DNA of 64,000 bases, taken from Peristeroidobacter soli. Lineage in GTDB: Bacteria; Pseudomonadota; Gammaproteobacteria; Steroidobacterales; Steroidobacteraceae. The position numbers and the translations under genes are program-made. The stretch spans positions 186,001 through 250,000 of the forward strand of contig NZ_RYEV01000005.1 of NCBI RefSeq assembly GCF_004138485.1, written 5' to 3'. Position 1 is the stretch's first letter. Every line of letters begins with the position of its first letter. The notes below the pieces were generated by a model, which saw nothing but the letters and a program-made list of their open reading frames with translations, had not been told where the DNA came from and did not search any database. Positions 12,854-22,964 of this stretch are shown here, in pieces.

Positions 12854-13855
12854 ATGTTGAAGACGCTGACTTTGATCATTTCGGACTTGAATCCCTTACG
12901 CGCGGGGGACGAGCAAGGTGCCGCTGAATGGCTGCAACTCGCGCGTCTCGCCGGCCGCGGCTCGGTCAGCAAGCGAACGCTCGAGCCCCGTCAGGAGGCA
13001 TTGCATGCGGCCGTCCTCGACGCACTTCAACTCCACGACGCTGCCGATAAGTACCCGAGTGCCGCGGTGATTCGCACGGGTCTCAGTGGTCAACGCGCCG
13101 ACGGTTTCTGGCTGCGCGCCCAGCCTATACACTTCGCCGCGGGCCTGGATCGACTCACGACAGTTCCCTTGCGAGGGCCTGCACGCATGAGCGTGGCTGA
13201 ACGCGAGTCGCTGACGCCGACGATCGTCGATCACCTGCAGTCCACCGGATTCGAGTTGCACGCCGGTGCCGAGGGTGAGTGGCTGCTAAGCAGTGAAGCG
13301 CCGTTGCAGGTGCAGACGGTCACGCCGGAGTTCGCCGCGGCAAATCCAGGCGAAGACATTCTGCCGCGCGGTCGCGATGCTGGCGGATTACGGCGCCTGA
13401 TGACCGAGCTGCAAATGTTGTTACACGAGCATCCAGTCAATACGCAACGGCAGCGGCGAGGCTTGCCGGCGTTGAATGCGATCTGGATGCATGGGGAAGG
13501 AATGTTGAGTGACCCGAGCACCCACATCGATGCGCTGGCGTTGCCGGCCGCCTGCGGCGACGATGTTTATTTGCGTGGAATCTATCGTCTGCACGGCCGG
13601 CCTGTGAAAACGCGGCCTGCGGATGCAGCTGGGCTGCTGGCGCAAGTCAGCGGGCCGACGGTGGCAATGATCGATGTGACGAATGCAGCAGCGCTCGAGA
13701 CGCAGTGGCTCGCGCCGCTGAGTCGCGCATTGATGAGCGGTGCGTTCTCCAATCTCACTGTGATGTTCGATACCTGGCGGGTCAGTGCCAATCGCGCGGC
13801 GTTGTTCAAGTTCTGGCGCGGTGATTTGCAGCCGGCGGATTGGGGCGCATGTTGA
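12854..13855 (+). CDS. rpfE: RpfE-like regulatory protein
   Basis: This 333-residue protein (MLKTLTLIISDLNPL start) resembles Xanthomonas RpfE, encoded beside recJ in the rpf (regulation of pathogenicity factors) region. RpfE-type proteins resemble the alkaline-phosphatase/phosphoglycerate-mutase superfamily but have no firmly assigned activity. Visible features are a MTELQMLLHEHPVN segment near the middle and LNAIWMHGEG, followed by an Asp-rich SDPSTHIDAL region. The open frame extends back to 12431, antisense to the Mth938-like gene, but ATG 12854 is the first sensible start. Its stop overlaps the recJ start. Identification rests partly on synteny. Confidence 0.72.
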   Translation: MLKTLTLIISDLNPLRAGDEQGAAEWLQLARLAGRGSVSKRTLEPRQEALHAAVLDALQLHDAADKYPSAAVIRTGLSGQRADGFWLRAQPIHFAAGLDRLTTVPLRGPARMSVAERESLTPTIVDHLQSTGFELHAGAEGEWLLSSEAPLQVQTVTPEFAAANPGEDILPRGRDAGGLRRLMTELQMLLHEHPVNTQRQRRGLPALNAIWMHGEGMLSDPSTHIDALALPAACGDDVYLRGIYRLHGRPVKTRPADAAGLLAQVSGPTVAMIDVTNAAALETQWLAPLSRALMSGAFSNLTVMFDTWRVSANRAALFKFWRGDLQPADWGAC

Positions 13856-15591
13856 ATCGCACTATTCGTCGCCGCGAGGCCGGTGGGTTGGCGGCACTGC
13901 CGGGCGATCTGCATCCGTTGCTGAAACGTTTGTATGCGAATCGCGGCATCAATGAAGCCGAAGATCTGGATCTGGGCCTGGCCCGTTTGATTCCGATCGG
14001 CCGGCTGGGCGGGATCGATGCTGCCGTCGCTTTGCTTTGCGAACATTTCCGTCGCGGCACCCGCATCGTGGTGGTCGGGGATTTCGATGCCGATGGCGCG
14101 ACCAGCACGGCGCTGGTGGTGCGTCAGCTGCGACGGCTCGGCTTCAAACAAGTCGACTTCCTGGTGCCGAATCGTTTTGAGTATGGCTACGGCCTGACGC
14201 CGGAGATCGTGCAGCTGGCCGCGGCATCGAAGCCCGGGCTGATCGTCACCGTCGACAACGGCATCTCCAGTCACGCCGGCGTGGCGATGGCCACGTCGTT
14301 GGGCATCGAAACATTGATCACGGATCATCACCTCGCGCCCGCGACGGTGCCGGACGCGAATGCCATCGTGAACCCGAACGCGCCCGGCGATACGTTTCCG
14401 AGCAAGGCGTTGGCCGGTGTGGGCGTCGCGTTTTATCTGATGGCGGCGCTGACGCGTGCCATGCAGGAGCGCGGGCTTGCGACGAATCCGCCGGCGGTTG
14501 CTGAATTGCTCGATCTGGTCGCGCTCGGCACGGTGGCGGATCTGGTGCCGCTGGATAGAAACAATCGCGTGCTGGTGTATCAGGGGCTGCGTCGCATTCG
14601 CGCCGGCCGGTGTGCTGCCGGCATTCGTGCGCTGCTGGAAGCGGCGAACTGCATTCCCTCCAATGTGAACGCGGCGGATCTGGGCTATCAGATCGGCCCG
14701 CGCCTGAACGCGGCGGGGCGGCTCGACGACATGTCGATCGGCATTCAATGTTTGCTGACCGACGATCCGAACATGGCCCGCATGCTGGCCGCGCGGCTGA
14801 CGCAGCTGAATACCGATCGCAAGGAGCTCGAGCTGCAGATGCAGCAGGAAGCGCTGATGGCGATCGCGGACATGCGGGCCGAAGATCCGCAGCTGCCGTT
14901 GGGCCTGTGTCTGTTCGATGAGTCGTGGCACCAGGGCGTGGTGGGATTGGTGGCCTCGCGCGTCAAGGAGCGGGTCAATCGTCCGGTCATCGCGCTGGCT
15001 CGCCAGGACGCGGATACGTTGAAGGGCTCGGCGCGTTCCATCTCCGGCGTTCACATTCGCGATGTGCTCGATGCGGTCGCGACTCGTCATCCCGGCTTGA
15101 TCGAAAAGTTTGGCGGTCACGCGATGGCGGCGGGGCTGACCTTGCCGGCCGCAACGCTGGCGAAGTTCCAGGCCGAGTTCGACGCCGAGGTGCGTCGCTG
15201 GATGAGCATCGACGACACCATCGGCATCGTGCATTCCGACGGCAGCCTGCAGCAGGAGGAGTTGACGCTCGATGTCGCGCGGCTGTTGCAGCAGGCCGGG
15301 CCGTGGGGCCAGAACTTTCCCGAGCCGATGTTCGATGGCTGTTTCGAGGTGCGCAACGTGCGCATCCTCGGCGAGCGGCATTTGAAGCTGGAGGTGCGCA
15401 GCGTGTCGGGCGACGGCCCGCTCAAGAGCTCGACCAGCTGCGAGGCCATCGCCTTCCGCCATTTCGATCACGACGATGCGCCGCACGTCGAGCCCGAGTC
15501 GCGGGTCGAGCTGGCCTACCGCCTGGACGTGAACCGATTCAACGGCTCGGAGCGCCTGCAGCTGGTCGTGGAGTATTTGCGGGTCCTTTGA
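13849..15591 (+). CDS. recJ: Single-stranded-DNA-specific exonuclease RecJ
   Basis: RecJ is a 5'-3' ssDNA exonuclease used in recombination and mismatch/base-excision repair. The 580-residue protein has DHH-family motifs in order: VVVGDFDADGATSTAL (motif I, about residues 71-86), the VDNGIS and ITDHHLAP segments, then a DHHA1 domain ending in KFGGHAMAAGL and a C-terminal OB-type region. The ATG at 13849 overlaps the rpfE-like stop. The order recJ-prfB is conserved widely in Gammaproteobacteria. Confidence 0.95.
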   Translation: MLNRTIRRREAGGLAALPGDLHPLLKRLYANRGINEAEDLDLGLARLIPIGRLGGIDAAVALLCEHFRRGTRIVVVGDFDADGATSTALVVRQLRRLGFKQVDFLVPNRFEYGYGLTPEIVQLAAASKPGLIVTVDNGISSHAGVAMATSLGIETLITDHHLAPATVPDANAIVNPNAPGDTFPSKALAGVGVAFYLMAALTRAMQERGLATNPPAVAELLDLVALGTVADLVPLDRNNRVLVYQGLRRIRAGRCAAGIRALLEAANCIPSNVNAADLGYQIGPRLNAAGRLDDMSIGIQCLLTDDPNMARMLAARLTQLNTDRKELELQMQQEALMAIADMRAEDPQLPLGLCLFDESWHQGVVGLVASRVKERVNRPVIALARQDADTLKGSARSISGVHIRDVLDAVATRHPGLIEKFGGHAMAAGLTLPAATLAKFQAEFDAEVRRWMSIDDTIGIVHSDGSLQQEELTLDVARLLQQAGPWGQNFPEPMFDGCFEVRNVRILGERHLKLEVRSVSGDGPLKSSTSCEAIAFRHFDHDDAPHVEPESRVELAYRLDVNRFNGSERLQLVVEYLRVL

Positions 15592-15658
15592 GGGCCGGTT
15601 TTTGTTAGGATCGCCGTCCCGCAATTGAATTGCCCGCGACTGACGCCACGCCCCCGAC

Positions 15659-16754
15659 ATGGAAACCAATCCCATCCGCCGTTCCATCGAAGACCTCACC
15701 GAGCGCAGCGGGGCGCTCAGGAGGTTTCTTTGACTACGACACCAAGGCCGAACGACTCACGGAAGTAAGCCGCGAGCTGGAAGATCCTGCCATCTGGAAC
15801 ACGCCGGACCGCGCCCAGGAGCTGGGCAAGGAACGCGCGCGTCTGGAGCAGATCGTGGCTACGCTGGATAAGGCTACCCATGGCCTGAGGGACGCCGAAG
15901 AGCTGCTGGAGATGGCGATCGCCGAGAACGATCCGTCGACGGTGGCGGACGTGGAGCGCGACCTCGCCGGCATCGATGCGCACCTGAAGAAGCTGGAATT
16001 CCAGCGCATGTTTCCGGGCGAGATGGATCCGCACAGCTGCTTCCTGGACATCCAGGCCGGCGCCGGCGGCACCGAGGCGCAGGATTGGGCGCAGATGCTC
16101 ATGCGCATGTACCTGCGCTGGGGCGATCAACGCGGTTTCAAGACCGAGGTGGAAGAGGTGAGCGACGGCGAAGTCGCCGGCATCAAGAGCTGCACCATCA
16201 ACTTCAGCGGCGAGTATGCCTACGGCTGGCTGCGCACCGAGACCGGTGTGCATCGCCTGGTTCGCAAGTCGCCGTTCGATTCCAACGCGCGGCGGCACAC
16301 GTCGTTCGCGTCCGTGTTCGTTTCGCCGGAAATCGACGATGACATCAACATCGCCATCAACCCGGCCGACCTGAAGACCGACGTGTACCGCTCGAGCGGC
16401 GCCGGCGGTCAGCACGTCAACAAGACCGAATCGGCCGTGCGTATCACGCACATGCCCACCGGCATCGTGGTGGCCTGTCAGGCCGAGCGCAGCCAGCACA
16501 AGAATCGCGACAAGGCGATGAAGATGCTGAAGGCCAAGCTGTACGAGCTGGAAGTGAACAAGCGCAACGCCGCCGCCAAGGTGCTGGAAGACTCCAAGTC
16601 CGACGTGAGCTGGGGCAATCAGATCCGTTCCTACGTGCTCGATCAGTCGCGCATCAAGGATCTGCGCACCAACGTCGAAATCGGCGCCACCGACAAGGTG
16701 CTGGACGGCGATCTCGATCCGTTCCTGGAAGCGAGCCTGAAGCAGGGTCTGTAA
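15659..16754 (+). CDS. prfB: Peptide chain release factor 2 (programmed +1 frameshift)
   Basis: RF2 recognises UGA and UAA and triggers peptide release. Translation starts at ATG 15659 ([20 protein letters not shown]), meets an in-frame TGA at 15731-15733 after 24 codons, and shifts +1 to read GAC at 15732, giving a 364-residue protein (join 15659-15730 with 15732-16754). Downstream are the UGA-recognition tripeptide SPF (in [10 protein letters not shown]) and the catalytic GGQ ([12 protein letters not shown]). A frame open from 15630 in the second phase looks like a single gene but lacks the family N-terminus. lysS follows three bases after the stop. Confidence 0.95.
15719..15733 (+). promoter_or_regulatory. 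prfB programmed +1 frameshift site
   Basis: The sequence AGGAGG TTT CTT TGA C has the same layout as the E. coli prfB site (AGGGGG TAT CTT TGA C): an internal Shine-Dalgarno three bases before CTT, then the UGA stop followed by C. When RF2 is scarce the ribosome pauses at UGA and slips from CTT to TTT, restoring the long frame. This makes RF2 synthesis autoregulated. Confidence 0.93.
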
Positions 16755-16757
16755 AAC

Positions 16758-18281
16758 ATGTCTGAAAATACCAAGGCCCCGAACGCACCGGCCGCCGAGG
16801 CGGTCGATGAGAACAAGCTGATCGCCGAACGGCGCGGCAAGCTCGACAAGCTGCGCGGCCCGGGCGCCAACGGCTTCCCCAACGATTTTCGTCGTGACGC
16901 GCTCGCCGATCAGTTGCTGACCGCCTATGGCGATCGCGAGCCGGCGTGGTTCGACCAGAACACGGTGCGTGTGAAGGTTGGCGGCCGCATGATGACCAAG
17001 CGCGTCATGGGCAAGGCCAGCTTCGCCAAGATCGCCGATCGCACCGGTGAGATTCAGTTGTTCCTGCAGAGCGCCGCCATCGGCGCGGCCTACGAGGAGT
17101 TCAAGGGCTGGGACGTGGGCGACGTGGTCGGCGCCGAAGGCACGCTGTTCATCACCAAGACCGGTGAGCTGTCGGTCAAGGTCGAGAAGCTGCGCTTGCT
17201 GGTGAAGTCGCTGCGGCCGCTGCCGGACAAGTGGCACGGCCTGTCGGATCAGGAGACGCGCTACCGGCAGCGTTACGTCGATCTGATCGTCAGCCCGGAG
17301 AGCCGGCAGACGTTTCGGACGCGCACGCGGCTGGTGAAGTATCTGCGCGACTTCCTCGACGCCATGGACTTCCTCGAAGTCGAAACGCCGATGATGCAGG
17401 CGATCGCCGGCGGCGCGGTGGCGCGGCCGTTCGTCACGCATCACAACCAGCTCGATATCGATTTGTATCTGCGCATCGCACCGGAGCTTTATCTGAAGCG
17501 TCTGGTGGTCGGCGGTTTCGAGCGGGTGTACGAGATCAATCGCAACTTCCGCAACGAGGGCGTGTCGACCCGGCACAACCCCGAGTTCACCATGCTGGAG
17601 TTGTATCAGGCGTACGCGGACTACACCGATCTGATGAATCTGGTGGAGCGGATGTGCCAGGGCCTGTGCGACACCCTCCTCGGCAAGCGTCAGATCGAAT
17701 ATCAGGGCGAGGTGTTCGACTTCGGTCAGCCGTTCCGTCGCGTGACGGTCGAGGACCTGGTCGTGCATTTCAATCCGGGCATCGAGCGTTCCAGGTTGCG
17801 TGATCTGGACTACCTGCGCGCTCACTGCGACAAGATCGGCGTGCCGTACGGGCAGGGCGACGGTCCGGGCAAGCTGCAGATCGAAATCTTCGAGAAGACC
17901 GCCGAGCACCGGCTGCTGGCGCCGACGTTTGTTTACGGCTATCCGACCGAGGTGTCGCCGCTGTCCCGCCGGAACGATTCGGATCCGTTCATCACGGACC
18001 GCTTCGAGTTCTTCATCGGCGGACGGGAGATCGCCAACGGCTTCTCCGAGCTGAACGATCCCGAAGATCAGGCGCAGCGTTTCAAGGATCAGCTGGCGCG
18101 CAAGACGGCGGGCGACGAAGAGGCCATGCAGTACGACGCCGATTACATTCGCGCGTTGGAGTATGGCTTGCCGCCCACGGCGGGCTTGGGCATCGGTATC
18201 GATCGGTTGGTGATGTTGTTCACCAACTCACCTTCGATTCGCGACGTGCTCCTGTTCCCGTACATGCGGCCGGAAACTTAA
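16758..18281 (+). CDS. lysS: Lysine--tRNA ligase (class II)
   Basis: LysS charges tRNA-Lys. The 507-residue class II enzyme has an N-terminal OB-fold anticodon-binding domain (about 65-180) and a catalytic domain with motif 1 around [21 protein letters not shown], motif 2 around [24 protein letters not shown] and motif 3 [14 protein letters not shown] near the C-terminus. It is cotranscribed with prfB, as in E. coli and Xanthomonas. An 88-base AT-rich gap with a T-run separates it from the convergent ygfZ. Confidence 0.96.
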   Translation: MSENTKAPNAPAAEAVDENKLIAERRGKLDKLRGPGANGFPNDFRRDALADQLLTAYGDREPAWFDQNTVRVKVGGRMMTKRVMGKASFAKIADRTGEIQLFLQSAAIGAAYEEFKGWDVGDVVGAEGTLFITKTGELSVKVEKLRLLVKSLRPLPDKWHGLSDQETRYRQRYVDLIVSPESRQTFRTRTRLVKYLRDFLDAMDFLEVETPMMQAIAGGAVARPFVTHHNQLDIDLYLRIAPELYLKRLVVGGFERVYEINRNFRNEGVSTRHNPEFTMLELYQAYADYTDLMNLVERMCQGLCDTLLGKRQIEYQGEVFDFGQPFRRVTVEDLVVHFNPGIERSRLRDLDYLRAHCDKIGVPYGQGDGPGKLQIEIFEKTAEHRLLAPTFVYGYPTEVSPLSRRNDSDPFITDRFEFFIGGREIANGFSELNDPEDQAQRFKDQLARKTAGDEEAMQYDADYIRALEYGLPPTAGLGIGIDRLVMLFTNSPSIRDVLLFPYMRPET

Positions 18282-18369
18282 GCCGGAAGACCCACCCCCT
18301 GGCCCATACACGTGCCCCAATTTTTTTAAAAACTAATTCTTCCCAGAAGAGGCAAGCGCTGTCCTGGTC

Positions 18370-19269
18370 CTATCCGACGGCGTAGGGCAGAGGCTGCCGT
18401 GTAAGCGGCGCCGTTTGGCCATCGATATGCAACGGCGCGTCGAGTTGCGCCAGGCTGATGACCGCAAGGATGTCACATCCATCCTCGGTGGCGACGGCAT
18501 CAACGATGTCGCCAGCGTGTTGCTCACCAGCCAACACGCGCGTGCCAGGGGCCGGCGCCGGGCCGGCGCTGTGAAAAAGAAACATGCGTCGTTTGACGGC
18601 GCCGCGGAAGTGGGCGCGGGCGATGATTTCCTGGCCGGTGTAACAGCCTTTCTCGAAATTGATGCCGCCGAGCAGATCGATGTTCAGCATCTGCGCGACG
18701 AAGGCTTCGTGCGTCTCTGGATAAACCTGCGGCAGGCCTGCGCGCACCTGTGACATATGCCAGCGATGCTCGCGCGCGGGATCGGCTGGAGCGGAGCCGG
18801 TGCCGAGGACCAGCACATCGTCCAGACCGGGCAATGTGAAATAGCTCACACCATTGATCTCACGATGCGAGCCGGTCTCCGTCAAAGTCACATCCGCGGG
18901 CAGGGCAGCGCGAGGGATGACGCCGACCTGCAAGTGTTTCGCAGCTTCGATCTTTGCCTTGGCCCGCAGCACATATTTGCGTAGGCGCACCACCGTCGCA
19001 TCGACCAGCGAAGCGGGCAACACCAATGCAATGCCTTCGGCGCGCTCCAGCATCCAAAACACCGCCTGCACCCGCCCCTGCGGGGAATTGCAGCAGGCCA
19101 GCTGCGCCTGATTCGGGTTGAGCTTGTCCAGATCGGCCGTCAGCTGACCTTGCAAATAAACGCGCGCGTCGGCGCCGCTGACCATGATCGCGGCGAGCGC
19201 TGTCAGGGGGCCGATGCCCGGAATCGGGGTGCCGGCAGCCACGGCCGGGGCGGAAATGGGGGCAGACAT
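18370..19269 (-). CDS. ygfZ: Folate-dependent Fe-S/tRNA-modification protein YgfZ
   Basis: YgfZ (IBA57 family) is a tetrahydrofolate-binding GcvT-like protein needed for the activity of some Fe-S enzymes, including the tRNA methylthiotransferase MiaB. The 299-residue protein carries the diagnostic KGCYTGQEIIARAHFRG motif with the essential Cys. It is divergent from the sdh operon start, which matches the E. coli arrangement where ygfZ lies next to sdhE-ygfX. Fe-S succinate dehydrogenase encoded next door is a plausible client, but that is inference. Confidence 0.93.
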   Translation of the reverse strand: MSAPISAPAVAAGTPIPGIGPLTALAAIMVSGADARVYLQGQLTADLDKLNPNQAQLACCNSPQGRVQAVFWMLERAEGIALVLPASLVDATVVRLRKYVLRAKAKIEAAKHLQVGVIPRAALPADVTLTETGSHREINGVSYFTLPGLDDVLVLGTGSAPADPAREHRWHMSQVRAGLPQVYPETHEAFVAQMLNIDLLGGINFEKGCYTGQEIIARAHFRGAVKRRMFLFHSAGPAPAPGTRVLAGEQHAGDIVDAVATEDGCDILAVISLAQLDAPLHIDGQTAPLTRQPLPYAVG

Positions 19270-19385
19270 TCGTGAAATCCGAAATCAAGCCTCGTCACAA
19301 ACGAAAAGCGCACCGTTCCGGGCCAGGGGTGCTTCTGGCACACTACCGGCCGTTCGAACGGTCACCGCCATCATCGTCCGGTTCA

Positions 19386-19583
19386 ATGGCAGATACAAAT
19401 TCGCGGCCAGATTCACCGCCCGAGGCTGACAGCCCCGAGCCGGTGGTTGCAACGGCCACCGATACAGGGACCGGGCCGCGCCCAGCGGGTTCCGCGATTC
19501 CCAAAGAAATCGGCGGCCGTGACGGGCCGGAGCCGACGCGTTTCGGCGATTGGGAAAAGTCCGGCCGTTGCATCGATTTTTGA
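19386..19583 (+). CDS. DUF1674 protein, SDHAF4-like succinate dehydrogenase assembly factor
   Basis: This 65-residue protein ends in PKEIGGRDGPEPTRFGDWEKSGRC, the DUF1674 signature shared with mitochondrial SDHAF4, which binds flavinylated SdhA and aids complex II assembly. The N-terminal half is Pro/Thr/Ala-rich and probably disordered. ATG 19386 is the likely start; an upstream extension to 19272 runs through the divergent promoter region. It lies 36 bases before sdhC, a position that strongly supports the assembly role. It is easily missed because it is short. Confidence 0.85.
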   Translation: MADTNSRPDSPPEADSPEPVVATATDTGTGPRPAGSAIPKEIGGRDGPEPTRFGDWEKSGRCIDF

Positions 19584-19619
19584 ATTCCATCCGATTGCCC
19601 TCGGAGCAGGCTACCCCAC

Positions 19620-20015
19620 ATGAGCAATCCCAAGTTTGAGCGGCCGCTGTCGCCGTTCATGAATTATCGATGGCAGTACACCAATACGCTGTCGATCCTG
19701 CACCGGGTCACCGGCATCGCGCTCAGCGTCGGGCTGCTGTTGTTTGTTTATTGGCTGGTGTCGGCCGCCAACGGTCCGGAGGCCTATGCCTCGGCACAAG
19801 CGGTGTTCGCGCATCCGCTGACCATCGTTGCGCTGGTCGGTTTCTCGTTCGCGTTCTTCTATCACCTGTTGAACGGCGTGCGTCACCTGGTGTGGGACGC
19901 CGGCCATGGTTTCGAGAAGTCCACCGCTCGTACCAGCGGCTGGCTGGTGGCCATCGGCGCAGTCGTGCTCACCGCGATGCTTTGGTTCCTGCTGGTCCGC
20001 GGAGGTGCGGTATGA
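19620..20015 (+). CDS. sdhC: Succinate dehydrogenase cytochrome b556 subunit
   Basis: SdhC is one of two membrane anchors of complex II and helps bind haem b and ubiquinone. The 131-residue protein has the family N-terminal segment RPLSPFMNYRWQYTNTLSILHRVTG, three membrane helices (about 30-50, 68-88, 106-126) and the haem-ligand region FYHLLNGVRHLVWD. It opens the structural part of the sdh operon and overlaps sdhD by ATGA. Confidence 0.95.
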   Translation: MSNPKFERPLSPFMNYRWQYTNTLSILHRVTGIALSVGLLLFVYWLVSAANGPEAYASAQAVFAHPLTIVALVGFSFAFFYHLLNGVRHLVWDAGHGFEKSTARTSGWLVAIGAVVLTAMLWFLLVRGGAV

Positions 20016-20398
20016 GTTTGCGCAGTCCGGTCGGACGAGTTCTGGGATTGGGAGCGGCCGGCGAGGGGGTCGGTCACTGGTGGACGCAGCGAGTCACGTC
20101 GGTGGCGCTGGTGCTGCTCGGCCTGTGGTTCGTGTTCGCGCTGATCGCTCTGCCCGATCGCAGCTATGAAACGGTCACCGCGTGGATGCACGCTCCGTTC
20201 AACGCCGTGATGTTGTCGCTGCTGGTGGGCACGGCGGTTTATCACTCGCAGCTGGGTGTCGAGGTGGTGGTCGAAGACTACGTCAGCGATCACGCCGCCA
20301 AGATCGTCACCTTGCTGGCTCTGAAGTTCATTCACATCGTCCTTGGCGCTCTCGGCATCTTCTCCGTGCTGCGCGTGGCATTCGGGAGCGCGGCATGA
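20012..20398 (+). CDS. sdhD: Succinate dehydrogenase membrane anchor subunit
   Basis: SdhD is the second membrane anchor of complex II. The 128-residue protein has three predicted membrane helices and the [17 protein letters not shown] segment, carrying the conserved haem-binding His and the Asp-Tyr pair near the quinone site. It is coupled at both ends: ATGA overlaps with sdhC and with sdhA. Confidence 0.94.
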   Translation: MSLRSPVGRVLGLGAAGEGVGHWWTQRVTSVALVLLGLWFVFALIALPDRSYETVTAWMHAPFNAVMLSLLVGTAVYHSQLGVEVVVEDYVSDHAAKIVTLLALKFIHIVLGALGIFSVLRVAFGSAA

Positions 20399-22179
20399 GC
20401 GCCTATCAATTCATCGATCACAATTACGACGTGGTCGTCGTCGGCGCCGGTGGCGCCGGCCTGCGCGCCACGTTCGGTCTGGCGCACTCCGGTTTGTCGG
20501 TTGCATGTATCACCAAGGTGTTTCCGACGCGCAGTCACACGGTCGCCGCGCAAGGTGGCATCAGCGCCGCGCTCGGCAACATGGGCGAGGACGACTGGCG
20601 CTGGCACATGTATGACACCGTGAAAGGCTCGGACTGGCTCGGTGACCAGGACGCGATCGAGTTCATGTGTAAGGAAGCGCCCGGTGCCGTGATCGAGCTG
20701 GAGCACTACGGTGTGCCGTTCTCACGGACCGACGACGGTCGCATTTATCAGCGTCCGTTCGGCGGCATGACCACGCACTACGGCAAGGGCACGGCTCAGC
20801 GCACTTGCGCGGCGGCGGATCGTACCGGTCACGCGATGCTGCATACGTTGTATCAGCAGGCGCTGCGCCACGAAGCGCAGTTCTTCATCGAATATTTCGC
20901 CGTCGACCTGATCATGGAGAACGGCGAGTGCCGCGGCGTCGTCGCCATCAACATGTCGGACGGCACGGTGCATCGTTTCCTCGGTCACCAGACGATTCTC
21001 GCGACCGGCGGTTATGGTCGCGCGTACTTCTCTTGCACGTCCGCTCACACTTGCACGGGCGACGGCGGCGGCATGGTGCTGCGCGCTGGCCTGCCGATGC
21101 AGGACATGGAGTTCGTGCAGTTCCATCCGACCGGCATCTACGGCGCCGGCTGTCTGATCACCGAAGGCGTGCGCGGCGAGGGTGGCATTCTGCGCAACTC
21201 GCAGGGTGAACGTTTCATGGAACGCTATGCGCCGAACGCCAAGGACCTCGCATCGCGCGACGTGGTCAGCCGTTCGATGACCATGGAGATTCGCGAGGGC
21301 CGCGGCGTCGGGGCTCACAAGGATCATATCTTCCTGCACCTCGAGCACCTCGGTGCCGAAGTGATTCACGAACGTCTGCCGGGCATCGCCGAGACCGCCA
21401 AGATCTTTGCCGGCGTCGATGTGACCAAGCAGCCGATCCCGGTGCTGCCGACGGTTCACTACAACATGGGCGGCATCCCGGCGAACTATCACGGCGAAGT
21501 GGTGACGATGAAGAACGGCAACCCCGACTCCGTGGTGCCGGGCTTGATGGCGGTGGGCGAGGCGGCGTGCGTGTCCGTGCACGGCGCGAATCGTCTCGGC
21601 TCCAACTCGCTGCTCGACCTGGTGGTGTTCGGCCGCGAAGCCGCGCGTCACGCCGCCGAGATCGTCAAGCCGAATACCAAACATCGGCCGCTGGCGAAGG
21701 ATGCGGGCGAGCTCGCGATCAGCCGCATCGACAAGTTCCGGCACGCCAAGGGGGCGCTGAAGACCGCCGACATCCGCCTGAACATGCAGCGGACCATGCA
21801 GAATCACGCCGCCGTGTTCCGCACCTCCGAATCGCTCATCGAGGGCGTGCACAAGATGCAGGAAGTGTTCAAGTCGTTCGAGGAAGTGAACGTCAGCGAC
21901 CGCGGCATGGTGTGGAACACCGACCTGATCGAAACGCTGGAGCTCGACAACCTGCGCAGCCAGGCGGTCGCGACCATCGTTTCCGCGGAGAACCGCAAGG
22001 AAAGCCGGGGAGCGCACGCTCACGAAGACTATCCGGAGCGCGACGACGTGAACTGGATGAAACACACCCTCTCGTGGGTGGATCCGCAGGGCAAGGTGTC
22101 GCTCGACTACCGGCCGGTGCACTTGAACACACTGACCAACGACGTCGAAGTCGTGCCGCCGAAGGCGAGGGTGTACTGA
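20395..22179 (+). CDS. sdhA: Succinate dehydrogenase flavoprotein subunit
   Basis: SdhA oxidises succinate to fumarate with covalently bound FAD. The 594-residue protein has the N-terminal dinucleotide-binding [12 protein letters not shown], the FAD-attachment His in the [17 protein letters not shown] segment, the active-site region [17 protein letters not shown] with VRGEGG after it, and [19 protein letters not shown] near residue 400. The ATG overlapping the sdhD stop is chosen; a longer open frame through sdhD has no support. Confidence 0.97.
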   Translation: MSAYQFIDHNYDVVVVGAGGAGLRATFGLAHSGLSVACITKVFPTRSHTVAAQGGISAALGNMGEDDWRWHMYDTVKGSDWLGDQDAIEFMCKEAPGAVIELEHYGVPFSRTDDGRIYQRPFGGMTTHYGKGTAQRTCAAADRTGHAMLHTLYQQALRHEAQFFIEYFAVDLIMENGECRGVVAINMSDGTVHRFLGHQTILATGGYGRAYFSCTSAHTCTGDGGGMVLRAGLPMQDMEFVQFHPTGIYGAGCLITEGVRGEGGILRNSQGERFMERYAPNAKDLASRDVVSRSMTMEIREGRGVGAHKDHIFLHLEHLGAEVIHERLPGIAETAKIFAGVDVTKQPIPVLPTVHYNMGGIPANYHGEVVTMKNGNPDSVVPGLMAVGEAACVSVHGANRLGSNSLLDLVVFGREAARHAAEIVKPNTKHRPLAKDAGELAISRIDKFRHAKGALKTADIRLNMQRTMQNHAAVFRTSESLIEGVHKMQEVFKSFEEVNVSDRGMVWNTDLIETLELDNLRSQAVATIVSAENRKESRGAHAHEDYPERDDVNWMKHTLSWVDPQGKVSLDYRPVHLNTLTNDVEVVPPKARVY

Positions 22180-22181
22180 TC

Positions 22182-22964
22182 ATGGCGCAATTCCGTCTTC
22201 CCAAGAACTCGGTGGTCGGTGTCGGCAAGACCTACCCGGCGCCCTCGGGGGCCAAGGACGTGCGGTCGTTCCGCATCTACCGCTTCGATCCGGAGTCGGG
22301 CCAGAACCCGCGCTACGACACGTACGAAGTGGACATGGCGACGTGCGGCCCGATGGTGCTCGACGCGCTGATCAAGATCAAAAACGAGATCGACCCGACC
22401 CTGACGTTCCGTCGCTCCTGCCGCGAAGGCATCTGCGGTTCGTGCGCGATGAACATCGACGGCGTCAACACGCTGGCCTGCACGCGCGCCACCGAGGATG
22501 TGAAGGGCACGGTGAAGATTTTCCCGCTGCCGCACATGCCGGTGATCAAGGACCTCGTGCCGGATCTCACCAATTTCTACGCGCAGTACGCGTCGGTGAA
22601 GCCGTGGTTGCAGACTCGCACGCCGGCGCCGCCGGATCGCGAGCGTCTGCAGTCGAAGGAAGATCAGGAGAAGATCGATCGTCCGGCGGCGTGCATCCTG
22701 TGCGCGTGCTGTTCCACCTCGTGCCCGAGCTACTGGTGGAACGGCGATCGCTATCTCGGCCCGGCGGCATTGCTGGCGGCCTATCGCTGGATCGTGGATA
22801 CCCGCGACGAGGCGACCGGTGAGCGCCTGGACGCGCTGGAGGATCCGTTCAAGCTGTATCGGTGCCATACCATCATGAACTGCACCGAGGCCTGTCCGAA
22901 GGACCTCAATCCGGCCAAGGCGATTGCCGAAATCAAGAAGAAGATGGCCGAGCGCAGACACTGA
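22182..22964 (+). CDS. sdhB: Succinate dehydrogenase iron-sulfur subunit
   Basis: SdhB carries electrons from FAD to quinone through three Fe-S clusters. The 260-residue protein has the [2Fe-2S] ligands in [16 protein letters not shown] plus a later Cys, and two ferredoxin-type sets, [16 protein letters not shown] and [17 protein letters not shown], for the [4Fe-4S] and [3Fe-4S] clusters. ATG 22182 lies two bases after the sdhA stop. The stop overlaps the sdhE start (TGATG). Confidence 0.97.
   Translation: MAQFRLPKNSVVGVGKTYPAPSGAKDVRSFRIYRFDPESGQNPRYDTYEVDMATCGPMVLDALIKIKNEIDPTLTFRRSCREGICGSCAMNIDGVNTLACTRATEDVKGTVKIFPLPHMPVIKDLVPDLTNFYAQYASVKPWLQTRTPAPPDRERLQSKEDQEKIDRPAACILCACCSTSCPSYWWNGDRYLGPAALLAAYRWIVDTRDEATGERLDALEDPFKLYRCHTIMNCTEACPKDLNPAKAIAEIKKKMAERRH

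Noticed and set aside
13582-15699. 705-codon open frame antisense to rpfE-like/recJ
   Set aside because: Shadow of recJ; Arg/His/Gln-rich composition and no domain.
15659-15733. prfB as a pseudogene split by a stop
   Set aside because: The TGA is the programmed frameshift stop with all the standard signals, not a mutation.
15717-17909. 730-codon open frame antisense to prfB and lysS
   Set aside because: It lies opposite two well-supported genes, spans their boundary and shows no family motifs.
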